From CAYYBE01 sp964470345 (GTDB lineage: Bacteria; Babelota; Babeliae; Babelales; Babelaceae), in NCBI GenBank assembly GCA_964470345.1, contig CAYYBE010000010.1, positions 1 through 43,789 on the forward strand: a DNA stretch of 43,789 nt, written 5' to 3'. Numbering within the stretch: position 1 is the first letter of the stretch; every line of letters starts with the position of its first letter. The notes under the pieces were generated by a model, which worked only from the letters and a program-made list of their open reading frames with translations, ran no database searches and was not told the origin of the DNA. Below are positions 32,494-42,700 of the stretch, piece after piece. Both the position numbers and the translations under genes were made by a program.

Positions 32494-35400
32494 ATGAAAA
32501 TAAGAAATTTATACCAGAATTTTGTGGCTGCAGTTTTTTTGATAAACCTTGCTGCTTGGGGTTCTGAGAAAAATCAGCGACCTTTTATGGTCGACGAGGT
32601 TCTTGCGGCACCGCGTGCACCGCACCATTCATCGGTTATGCCAGTTCAACATGAACAGCCGTGCGCTTGCGGTACTGTTGTTACCCTGCGTGACGGTGTA
32701 TTCCGTCGTCTTGATGTAGATCTACTTGTTGCCAAAAAACAGATTACGCAGACTGATGTTATGATCACGGGAACATTGATTGCAAGTAATGTTGTTTCAA
32801 CGGGTGCTATCAGCGGCGCGCAACTGAATATTAGTGGTCCTGCTGTAGTTGGTAGTTTAACGGCGGGAAATGCGGTACTTAATCAGGCAGCTATTAATAC
32901 CCTTACTGTTACGAATCCCATTGTAGGGGCCCTTTCTGGCGCTGCATCACTCAATGTGTTGAAGGCTGGAGATACAATGACGGGGCAGTTGCGTGTAGGT
33001 AGTTTAGCTGGCGCGGCAGCGGTGTTACGTGGTTTAGGGACAACGCAAACGCCAGCATTACAACTTTTAGATAATCCTACGGCAACAACTGCAGATACAT
33101 TCTTGGCGATTGATAGCTCTGGTAATGTGACGCAAACGGTATCACCGGTGCAAGTTGGCATGTTGGCCAATGCAACGAGTAGTAATGTACCCAGTACTCT
33201 GGTGCAGCGGGATGCTGCTGGGAGTTTTGAAGCAAATGTTTTGAGGCTGCAAGGGCTTGATGTTGTAGGGACGTCAACATTTAGTGACCGCATGTATCTT
33301 TTATTTCAGGATGTTTCTCCCAACAATATTTTATATGTTCAGAAAAGTGCTATAACAGCGCCAAATCAGTTTAATTCTATTAAAGTTGCAATGGATACTA
33401 TTACAACCAATAGTGCAAATAATCCATTCGTTATCAGAGTTACCCCAGGTGTGTATGTCGAAGATACGATTACCATGAAGCCGTATACAAGTATTCGGGG
33501 CGATACGCAGGGTTCTGTTATTATTGAAGCGTCATCTCCAGCAAATGACATTATTGTTGCGTGCGATAATGCCTACCTGAGAAATTTCACGATGCGTGGG
33601 GCTACTAATCCTGGTAAGGCGGCAATCACGATTGACGGAGGGCACCTCGTTCTTGACATGGTGATGTTCGAGTCAAGCGATGAATTTTTAAAAATTCGTG
33701 CCACTTCTGCTCCATGTTCGGTAATTTTACTTAATTCAGAAATAAGCAATGCAGCGGTATTTTCAACAGCATTTGATATTCAAAGTACGGCGGGGCTGCA
33801 ATGTGGTCTTATTACGAGAAATATTTTTTGGAGTCCGGTAGCTCCATTGGCTGCAGGGCTGACTATCATAAAAGATTCGGGACCAGGTGCGTTTTTTGTT
33901 GGATCCACCCTCGTGTTGGGTAATGCGTTGTTGGCGCCAGTGCCGGGATCAGGAACAAAATATTTGGAGCTTTCAAATGGTGCAAGTGCTGCTTTGGGAA
34001 TTTCTTTGCTGCGTGGGTTTGATGTTGGTATTTCAGTTCCAGCGACCCTTGTGGGGCCACGCCTGGTGTTGCAAGGTGTGGTTGGGTCAAATAATAATCT
34101 TGATATTTCTGTGCAAGATCAGCAGACGCAAGGAAGTATTATGGGGGTTTTTGCACATGAGAAAATTAGCGTTGATCCTGCAGTTCGAGGGATTTCTGTG
34201 CTTGTTACCGAGCCTACCAATGGCGGGGTTGATATTGTAGGACCAGTGATAACCGGTCATTCGATGGATGTCCTTACGAATGTCAGCCCTTTGATTAACG
34301 ATGGTTCAAGTTTAGGGGCTTTGAGTGGAAGTATATTACATACAACGACTTCGTCACTCGTGGTAACCGTGTCTGCAGGTAGTGGATATTTGATGAATTT
34401 ACCCATGGTTCCCGTGATCGATACAACTGATGATTTAGCATTGATTGAGTGGGCAACAACTACGACAATTCTTCAACCAAATAAAGATAATTTTTTGTAC
34501 ATCAATAATCTTGGGCAATTACAAGTGAGCTTGTCGCAACCGTCATTGGTTTATACAATCCCACTAGGTAAAGTGCGTACGAGTGGTACAGGAGCTCTTT
34601 TTGTTGAACAGATTGCTCAGAGCGCAAATCATACTTCTACAAGATTAACCGAAGCATTTATAGAATCATTTGGTTCAGTGTATGTGCAAGGTTCGATTGT
34701 AAATAAATATGATCTTGACGGTCTGTCGGTGAGTCCTGGTAAATATGTGCACGGAACTCATATGTTTGAACCGACTGGAGGAACGCAAATTACTTGGGAA
34801 GCTTTTCTTGGAGCGGGAACTAATGAGTTTATTACAACACAAACTGCCGTTGATTTTCAATATTTTGATAATAACGGGGTCCTGGATACGATACCAACCG
34901 GTTCTTATGCCAAGCATATGCTCTATGTTATTGGTGGTTTTGAACCGACAAGTGGAGCGATTAATGAAAAATATGCATTGGTGTATTCTCAAACAGTATT
35001 CGCGGCACTCGCCGACGCTGTTGCAGGACCAACTCCCACGCCACCAAGTACGTGGACGGGAAATATTGTTCAAATTGCGGCGATAGTGGTACAGAATGAC
35101 AGTTCGGTGAGGATTGCTCAAATTCTTGATCAGCGACCACGCTTAGGGTTTGTCCCAAGCTCTGTTGCTGGAACTTCAGACCATGGAAATTTATTAGGTT
35201 TGCTTGCTGATGATCATCCTCAGTACCTATTAGCTAATGGGGCTCGGGCTATGTCGGGTGATTTGCAAATGGGGGGCAATCAAATTTCCAATGCGGGACA
35301 GATTAATGGCGTTACCATACAATCTCACGTTTCGCGCCATTTGCCTGGCAGCGTGTTACAAGACCCATTGCCGATGGGTATTCCGGTTACGATTGGGACG

Positions 35401-36714
35401 GCAAATAGCCTTTCTCAAAGTGGCGGTGTGGTGAATAACTTTGCTTATTCTGACCATGTTCACGCACACGGTGCTCAAACTGATGCGACATTGCATGCAG
35501 TAGCAACAACAGGTGCAGCCGGTTTTATGTCATCTGCTGACAAACAGTTATTAACCAATGCAACACCATCAAATACTCCAAACACGTTAGTATTGCGAGA
35601 TGCACAGGGTGATTTTGCAGCCGGTACTATTACAGCTGGATTGATCGGTAATGTGACAGGTAACGTTGTAGGTAATCTCTCTGGTGCAGCATCAGCGAAC
35701 GTATTGAAAGCCGGTGATACGATGACCGGACAACTGCGTATCAGTGATGCAATAAATTCAGCCCTGGTGCTGACGACAAACACAACAAGCCCAACAGCAT
35801 CAATAACGGGCAACGGTACAACGCAGGCTCCGGCGTTGCGGCTTACCGGCGTACCGACATTGCCGGCGCCAGCAATAGTATTTGATGCAACGGGTTATGC
35901 ATTAACGATGGATTTTACAGGTAATGTTATAAAGTCAGTTGGTAATGATGGTGATATGTTGCGAACATTTTTTAGTCAACCAAACTGGTTTAGGACGGTT
36001 GAGCCAAAGCGTGAACTGTTCTTCTATGATGACTTTACGGGTCAGGCATCTTCGGCGAATCTTTTAAACTACGGGGATACTGTTTGGTTTGGTGATGTCT
36101 CTGGTACGGCAGCTTCGATTTCAGCTCCGGTTCCGATTTCCAACGATATTGGTGTTGTACAGCTAAATTCGGGAACGACGGCTACATCGCGTACTTCTAT
36201 GAATAAGAGTTTTTCCGCTCTTTCATTTGGCAAAGGTGTATTTGTTGCTGAAATGCGAGTTCGTTTTAACGCACTTTCAAACGGCACACAAAACTGCATT
36301 GCTCGTATTGGGTATGGCAATACGAATGCGGCAACTGGTGCTATTGGTACGAATGATTTCACGAACGGTGTTTATTTTGAATATGACTTTTCTCAAACGA
36401 CCCCAAATCACTATTGGCGGTGCAAAACGGCGGTAAGTGGTGGAGTCGGAAGTCCAACGGTTACGCCAACAACAACGGCAATTGTTGCCAATACATGGTA
36501 TACCTTACGCATAGAAGTTAATGCGGCAGCTAATTTGGCAAAATTTTATGTTGACGGTGTGCTGGTTGCGACGAACACTACCAATATTCCAACAGGAGCT
36601 AACGCTTGTGGAGCGGTTGCTATTATTGGAAGAATATTAGGAGCAGGCGTTCCTAATATTGGCTTACTTGTTGATTACTGGATCCATAGTTATATTTTGA
36701 CCACACTCCGTTAA
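32494..36714 (+). CDS. Exported tail-fibre-like protein 2 with beta-helix (1,406 residues)
   Basis: The ATG at 32494 follows AGGGAGAG. The signal peptide is about residues 1-23. An SGAASLNVLKAGDTMTGQL repeat lies near 148. A parallel beta-helix domain runs about 270-570 (APNQFNSIKVAMDTI, VTPGVYVEDTITMKPYTSIRG), pectin-methylesterase-like in pattern but without visible catalytic residues. The domain shared with protein 1 follows, and then ADDHPQYLLANGARAMSGDL near 906. YSDHVHAHG near 988 is next, followed by a GNVTGNVVGNLSG array and a second AGDTMTGQL near 1075. A concanavalin/LamG-like domain ends the protein at about 1173-1406 (FYDDFTG; NTWYTLRIEVN; FYVDGVLVA). This module order is typical of phage tail fibres, but with a Sec signal. 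Confidence 0.75.
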   Translation: MKIRNLYQNFVAAVFLINLAAWGSEKNQRPFMVDEVLAAPRAPHHSSVMPVQHEQPCACGTVVTLRDGVFRRLDVDLLVAKKQITQTDVMITGTLIASNVVSTGAISGAQLNISGPAVVGSLTAGNAVLNQAAINTLTVTNPIVGALSGAASLNVLKAGDTMTGQLRVGSLAGAAAVLRGLGTTQTPALQLLDNPTATTADTFLAIDSSGNVTQTVSPVQVGMLANATSSNVPSTLVQRDAAGSFEANVLRLQGLDVVGTSTFSDRMYLLFQDVSPNNILYVQKSAITAPNQFNSIKVAMDTITTNSANNPFVIRVTPGVYVEDTITMKPYTSIRGDTQGSVIIEASSPANDIIVACDNAYLRNFTMRGATNPGKAAITIDGGHLVLDMVMFESSDEFLKIRATSAPCSVILLNSEISNAAVFSTAFDIQSTAGLQCGLITRNIFWSPVAPLAAGLTIIKDSGPGAFFVGSTLVLGNALLAPVPGSGTKYLELSNGASAALGISLLRGFDVGISVPATLVGPRLVLQGVVGSNNNLDISVQDQQTQGSIMGVFAHEKISVDPAVRGISVLVTEPTNGGVDIVGPVITGHSMDVLTNVSPLINDGSSLGALSGSILHTTTSSLVVTVSAGSGYLMNLPMVPVIDTTDDLALIEWATTTTILQPNKDNFLYINNLGQLQVSLSQPSLVYTIPLGKVRTSGTGALFVEQIAQSANHTSTRLTEAFIESFGSVYVQGSIVNKYDLDGLSVSPGKYVHGTHMFEPTGGTQITWEAFLGAGTNEFITTQTAVDFQYFDNNGVLDTIPTGSYAKHMLYVIGGFEPTSGAINEKYALVYSQTVFAALADAVAGPTPTPPSTWTGNIVQIAAIVVQNDSSVRIAQILDQRPRLGFVPSSVAGTSDHGNLLGLLADDHPQYLLANGARAMSGDLQMGGNQISNAGQINGVTIQSHVSRHLPGSVLQDPLPMGIPVTIGTANSLSQSGGVVNNFAYSDHVHAHGAQTDATLHAVATTGAAGFMSSADKQLLTNATPSNTPNTLVLRDAQGDFAAGTITAGLIGNVTGNVVGNLSGAASANVLKAGDTMTGQLRISDAINSALVLTTNTTSPTASITGNGTTQAPALRLTGVPTLPAPAIVFDATGYALTMDFTGNVIKSVGNDGDMLRTFFSQPNWFRTVEPKRELFFYDDFTGQASSANLLNYGDTVWFGDVSGTAASISAPVPISNDIGVVQLNSGTTATSRTSMNKSFSALSFGKGVFVAEMRVRFNALSNGTQNCIARIGYGNTNAATGAIGTNDFTNGVYFEYDFSQTTPNHYWRCKTAVSGGVGSPTVTPTTTAIVANTWYTLRIEVNAAANLAKFYVDGVLVATNTTNIPTGANACGAVAIIGRILGAGVPNIGLLVDYWIHSYILTTLR

Positions 36715-36726
36715 GCTAGGATTTGA

Positions 36727-36755
36727 TTGACGAAAAAAAAACTCATGACTATAAC
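36727..36755 (+). promoter_or_regulatory. Promoter of tail-fibre-like gene 3
   Basis: TTGACG (36727-36732) and TATAAC (36750-36755) have a 17-base spacer, and the flanks match the promoter at 32330. Confidence 0.75.
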
Positions 36756-36797
36756 TATCCTGAAAAGGAATGGTTATAAGCTGGGAGAGTAGTCGTC

Positions 36798-39700
36798 ATG
36801 AAACTAAGAAATCCGTATCAGTGCTTCGTACTGGTCTGCTTTTTGATACACTGTGCTGTTTTGAGCCCTGAACAAAAAGAACAAAGACTTCCCGAAGTCG
36901 ACGAGATTCTTACTTCCACTGCTTCGCCTGTACGGTCAGCGATGCCGCGTGCATCGCGCCCATCTCAAGCTACTGTCCCTCAAGAACAGGTTCGTGTTTC
37001 TGGTACTACGATTTCTCCTCGCGATGCTGTTTTTAGGCAATTGGATGTTAATACGCTTATAGTCCAAAAACAGTTAACGGTTAATGATATAAAATTAACG
37101 GGGACTGTTGTCGTTGGGACGATTGTTTCGACGGGTCCAATTATCGGTCCTTCGATTACGATTAATGGACCGGCCAATGTTCAAAATTTGAATGTTGCTG
37201 GCACCACGACCTCAACAAATATTGCAGGTACTAATCTTACGATTTCTAATAATACTACACTTAATAATGCTGTAATTAATAATGCTACTATCAACACGCT
37301 TGATGTTGTAAATACACTTACGGTCAAAGATTTATATGTTACGGGGACGCAACATATCGAATTTGGAGTTCTCGATAATTTATCTGTTATCGGGACGACG
37401 ACGACAAGAAATCTTACCGTAACTGATCATGCAACTATCAGCACGCTCGATGTTGTTGGAAGTGTTACGATTCATGGCCCGTTGTTCGTAGATGGACCTA
37501 TTTTTGGAAATCTCGTAGGTAACGTAACGGGGAATGTCGTAGGAAATGTTCTTGGGAACTTGACGGGTAACGTCTATGGCAATGTTGTAGGTAATCTCTT
37601 GGGTGATGTTACGGGTAATCTGAGTGGCCAAGTGATTGGAGGGTTGCTGGGTAACGTAGTTGGGAATGTTTCTGGAGCGTCATCATTGAACGTGCTCAAA
37701 GCTGGCGATACGATGACCGGTCAGTTGCGAGTGAGTACTGTAGGTATTGAGCCAGCAGTTGTTATCACTGGTCAGGGAACGACGGTCGCGTCAGGACTTC
37801 AATTACTTGCTAATCCACCAGCATCGACCTCAGATACCATATTGGCGATTGACTCTTCAGGCAACGTTACACAGTCTGCTATTTCTCTGGGTTCTATTTT
37901 GAGTGGTGGTACGAGTGGCAATATTCCAAATACTCTGGTATTGCGCGATGACTCAGGTAACTTTGCTGCAGGTACTATTTACGCAAATTTAGTTGGAGAT
38001 ATTTCGGGTACCATCGTAGGAAATATTTCTGGCGCAGCCTCGCTCAACGTACTTAAATCGGGCGATGCAATGTCCGGTCCACTTGATATGACAACAAATA
38101 ATATTACCAATGTGGGCACGGTGAATGGTGTGGTTGTACAAGCGCACGCTGCGCGGCATGCGCCGAGTGGTGCAGATCCACTCTCAACAGCTGTTCCTGT
38201 AACAATTGAAACAATTAACTCCCTCGGTACGTCAGATTCATTCTCTCGCTCAGATCACGTACATGCGCATGGAAGTCAGGCTGACCCAACGCTTCATGAT
38301 TTAGCTACTGATGTTGCGCATGGTTTTATGTCGTCGACTGATAAGCTTATGTTGATGAACGCAACGAGTGGCAATATGCCGAATACGCTTGTCTTGCGCG
38401 ATGATTTGGGTAGTTTCGCCGCGAATACTGGGTACTTACAAGGACTGGATGTTGTCGGTACGTCGACGTTTAGGGCTGCAGTCTATAACTTATTTGCCAA
38501 CGTTTCGCCGAATAATATTTTATATGTTCAAAAAGGTCAGATACGAGCGCCGAACCAGTTTAACTCGGTGAAAGCTGCTGTTGATAGTATTACCGACAGT
38601 AGTGCAACAAATCTTTATGTTGTTGCGGTAGGGCCGGGTGTTTATACAGAAGATCCTATTACTCTTAAGCCATATATGTGTATTCGAGGAGATAGCGAAG
38701 GAACAACAATTATCCAAGCGAATAATCCGAATGCAGATTTAATAACAGCCGTTGATCAGTCATATATGCGTAACCTTACCTTGCGGGGTGCTTCTGGAGC
38801 TGGTTATGCAGCTGTTTTTGCAGATGGTGGTACGTTTACCATGCAATTTATCAATTTTGATGCGTGTGACATTTGTGTAAAAGTGCGTGCTACGACGCAA
38901 CCAACTGATGCCTCTCTTGTTACGGCAGGTATTGAAAATTCATCCGCTTTCTCTTCTTTTGCAGATGTTCAAAGTAATATGGGGTTGCCAATTTATCCAT
39001 GCGTTTTTTCAGTTACTGGTGTTGTATGGACGCCTTCCGCACCGATGGCTGCGGGGTTAACCGTATTTAATGTTGCTGGTCCGGGGGCGTTTTTAAGTGC
39101 GACAACACTTGGATTTGGTACTCCTCTTATTTCGCCAACTCCTGGATCAGGTACGAAGTTTTTGCAGCTTTCTAATGGAGCGACGGCGCAAGTAGCATCA
39201 TCACTGTTTCAAGGATTTGACGTAGGCGTTTTAGTTCCAGCAGGATTAATTGGACCAAATTTGAATTTATTAAGTGTTGTTGCATCGAATAATAATACCG
39301 ACGTTTCTGTCCAGGACCAGCAGACATTAGGATCGATTTCTGGGGAATTTACGAAAGATAAAGTTGTTGTTGATTCGGCAGTAACGGGACTTTCGTTATC
39401 CATCATGGAGCCGACATCTGGTGGTGTTGCGATGGTGGGACCTCTTTTTACGGGTCGCTCTATTAGTGCGATAACCAACATTAGTCCGCTGGTCAACGAA
39501 GGCGCAAGTTTAGGAACAATTGGACACAGTTTGTTGTATACGACGACTTCTTCTTTGGTGGTGACCGTTTCGGCGGGAAGTGGATATCTGATGAATACGC
39601 CGGTACTTATGACACCAAATCCCATTGATAATTTAGCTCTCGTTACTTGGCTCACCACGACAACGACTCTTTTGCCAAATCAAGATAATTTTCTTTATAT

Positions 39701-42700
39701 AGATAATGTTGGACGGTTACAAGCGAGTTTGTCGCAACCGTCATCATTCATGACAATTCCTCTGGGTAAAGTTCGTACGAGCGTAAGTGGCGCCTTATTT
39801 ATTGAGCAGATCAATCAAGATGCAAATCATACGGTAACGCAATTAACTGGTTCATTTATTGAAGCTCTGGGACCAATTTATGTTACAGGTTCGGTTGTAA
39901 GCAAAAATGGAGATGATGGTCTAACGGTAACGGCGGGTCAATATGTGTATGGAACTCACACATTTGCTCCAGTAGGAGCGCCATCACTTTCCTGGCAAGC
40001 GTACTTAGGTGCAGGAGCTAATGAATTTCTTACAACGCAAACAGCGATTGATTGGCAGTATTTTGATAATGAAGGAACGCTTGATCTGATTCCAACAGGA
40101 TCATATGCAAAGCATTTGCTGTATGTGATTGGCGGCGCTGATACCATAAGCGGGGCAATGAATGAACAATATGCACTCGTCTACTCGCAAACGTTCTTTT
40201 CTTCGCCAGCAGCTGCGGTATCGGGTCCGGTTCCTACGCCGCCAGCAACATGGTCTGGCAATATTGTGCAGATTGCTTCTATTGTGGTACAAAATAATCC
40301 AGGTACGCCAACTGCGCGTATTCAACAAATTCTTGACCAGCGCCCTCGGATCGGTTTTGTGCCAAGTTCCGTAGCAGGTGTTACGGTACACGGTAATTTG
40401 CTTGGGTTGCTTGCTGATGATCACCCACAGTATCTTTTGGTTAATGGTTCGCGCGCTATGTCGGGACCATTAAATATAGGGACAAATCAGATCATAAATG
40501 CTGGTCAAATTAATGGTGTAACAATACAAGCTCATGCTTCCCGCCACCTCCCTGGGAGCGTTTTAGAGGATCCATTGCCGATGGGAGTGCCGGTTGCGAT
40601 TGGTACAACTAATAGCATTTCGCAGAGTGGTGGAGTCGTGAATAACTTCGCCTATTCTGATCACGTACATGCTCATGGAGATTTGCCTGGTGGGGGACTT
40701 CATGCTTTAGTGACAACGGTGACCGCTGGGTTTATGTCCAATATTGACTATATAACGTTGGTAAACGCAACGGCTGCAAATACGCCCGATGCTATTGTTA
40801 AGCGCGATTCGAATGGCAACTTTGCTGCTGGGACGATAACAGCAAATTTAGTTGGTGATATTTCAGGTAACATTACGGTTCCCGCGGGTTCCGCAATAGC
40901 CCCATCGATTTCATTTAGCGGTAATCCAGACACAGGGATTTTCTCCCCAGGATTGAGTGAAATTGCGCTCGCAACTTCGGGTGTGCAACGTTTAACTGTT
41001 GATGCAACTGGCCTAGTGAATATATCGGGATTAAACAGTGCAGGGGTTGTGCATACTGATGGATTGGGTAACTTGTCGACATCATTGATTGTAAATGATG
41101 ACATTACAAACGGAACGATAGCAAATAATAAGTTAGCAGCAGCGACTAGTTCGAACACCCCCAACTATCTCGTCGTACGCGATGCTAACGGTGATTTTGC
41201 TGCAAGAGTAATTACAGCGAGCTTACTGGGTAATGTAACGGGTAATGTTCACGGTAATGTAGTAGGAAATCTGTTGGGAGATGTGACGGGCAATGTAGTT
41301 GGTAATGTCAGTGGCGCCGCATCGGCAAACGTTTTAAAAACGGGCGATGCGATGACCGGAACACTCCGCATAGAAAATGGGACAGCACCAGCATTGCAGT
41401 TGCTTACTAATGCAGCGTCATCAGCAACTGATGTTATCTTGACTATAGATGGATTAGGTAATGTAACACGTTCAACAGCGCAAATTGGATCGCTTACCGG
41501 TGGAACGAGCTCAGATGTACCGAACACGTTAGTATTGCGTGATAGCTCGGGCAACTTTGCAGCGGGAACGATAACCGCTGGACTTATAGGTGATGTCACG
41601 GGTAACGTTTACGGCAATGTGATTGGTAATGTCGTAGGTGACTTGACCGGCAATGTACAAGGCAATGTACTCGGCGATGTAACAGGCAATGTTGTTGGTA
41701 ATGTTATAGGTGACGTTAGTGGAGCAGCATCGGCCAACGTCTTAAAAGTTGGCGATACGATGACAGGTCAGTTACGAATCAGTGATGCAAGTGATGCAGC
41801 ATTGATAGTAACAGGACAAAGTACTACGGTAGCCCCAGCATTGCGTTTGGTAGCTAATCCAACGGCGCTTAACGGTGATTATTTCTTAGCAATAGATGCT
41901 CAAGGTAATGTAACAAAATCGACAACGACGATTGGGTCGTTAACGGGCGGAACAAGCTCAGATGTGCCAAACACACTCGTCTTACGTGATGGCTCAGGAA
42001 ACTTCGCGACAGGAACAGTAACAGCAGGGTTAATAGGTAACGTTACGGGTAACGTTTATGGCAACGTGATTGGGAATGTCGTAGGTGACTTGACTGGTAA
42101 CGTCTATGGCAATGTCCAAGGCAACTTAGTAGGCAATGTATTTGGAGATATGACGGGTAATGTAGTTGGGAATGTCAGTGGTGCAGCATCGGCCAACGTC
42201 CTAAAAACGGGCGATGCGATGACTGGAACGCTACGCATAGAAAATGGGACAGCACCGGCATTGCAGTTGCTTACTAATGCAGCGTCATCGGCAACTGATG
42301 TTATTTTGACAATAGATGGATCAGGTAATGTAACACGTTCAACAGCGCAAATTGGATCGCTTACGGGCGGTACGAGCTCAGATGTACCGAACACACTGGT
42401 GCTGCGTGATGGCGCGGGCAACTTTGCAGCGGGCACTATAACGGCGGGACTTGTAGGCAACGTAACGGGTAATGTGAGTGGACAGGTTACGGGGAGCTTG
42501 CTAGGCAATGTAACAGGTAATGTTGTTGGAAATGTCTTTGGCGATGTGCAAGGCAACTTAGTAGGCAATGTACTTGGTGATGTGACGGGTAATGTAGTTG
42601 GTAATGTCAGTGGTACAGCATCGGCCAACGTTTTAAAAGTTGGCGATACGATGACAGGTCAGTTACGTATCAGTGATGCAAGTGATGCAGCATTGGTAGT

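Noticed and set aside
42104..42628. A minus-strand frame of repeated TLPTTLPVTSP units, with similar ones at 41249-41599 and 40748-41164
   Set aside because: These are the complement of the Gly-Asn-Val coding repeats on the plus strand. They have no ribosome binding site.
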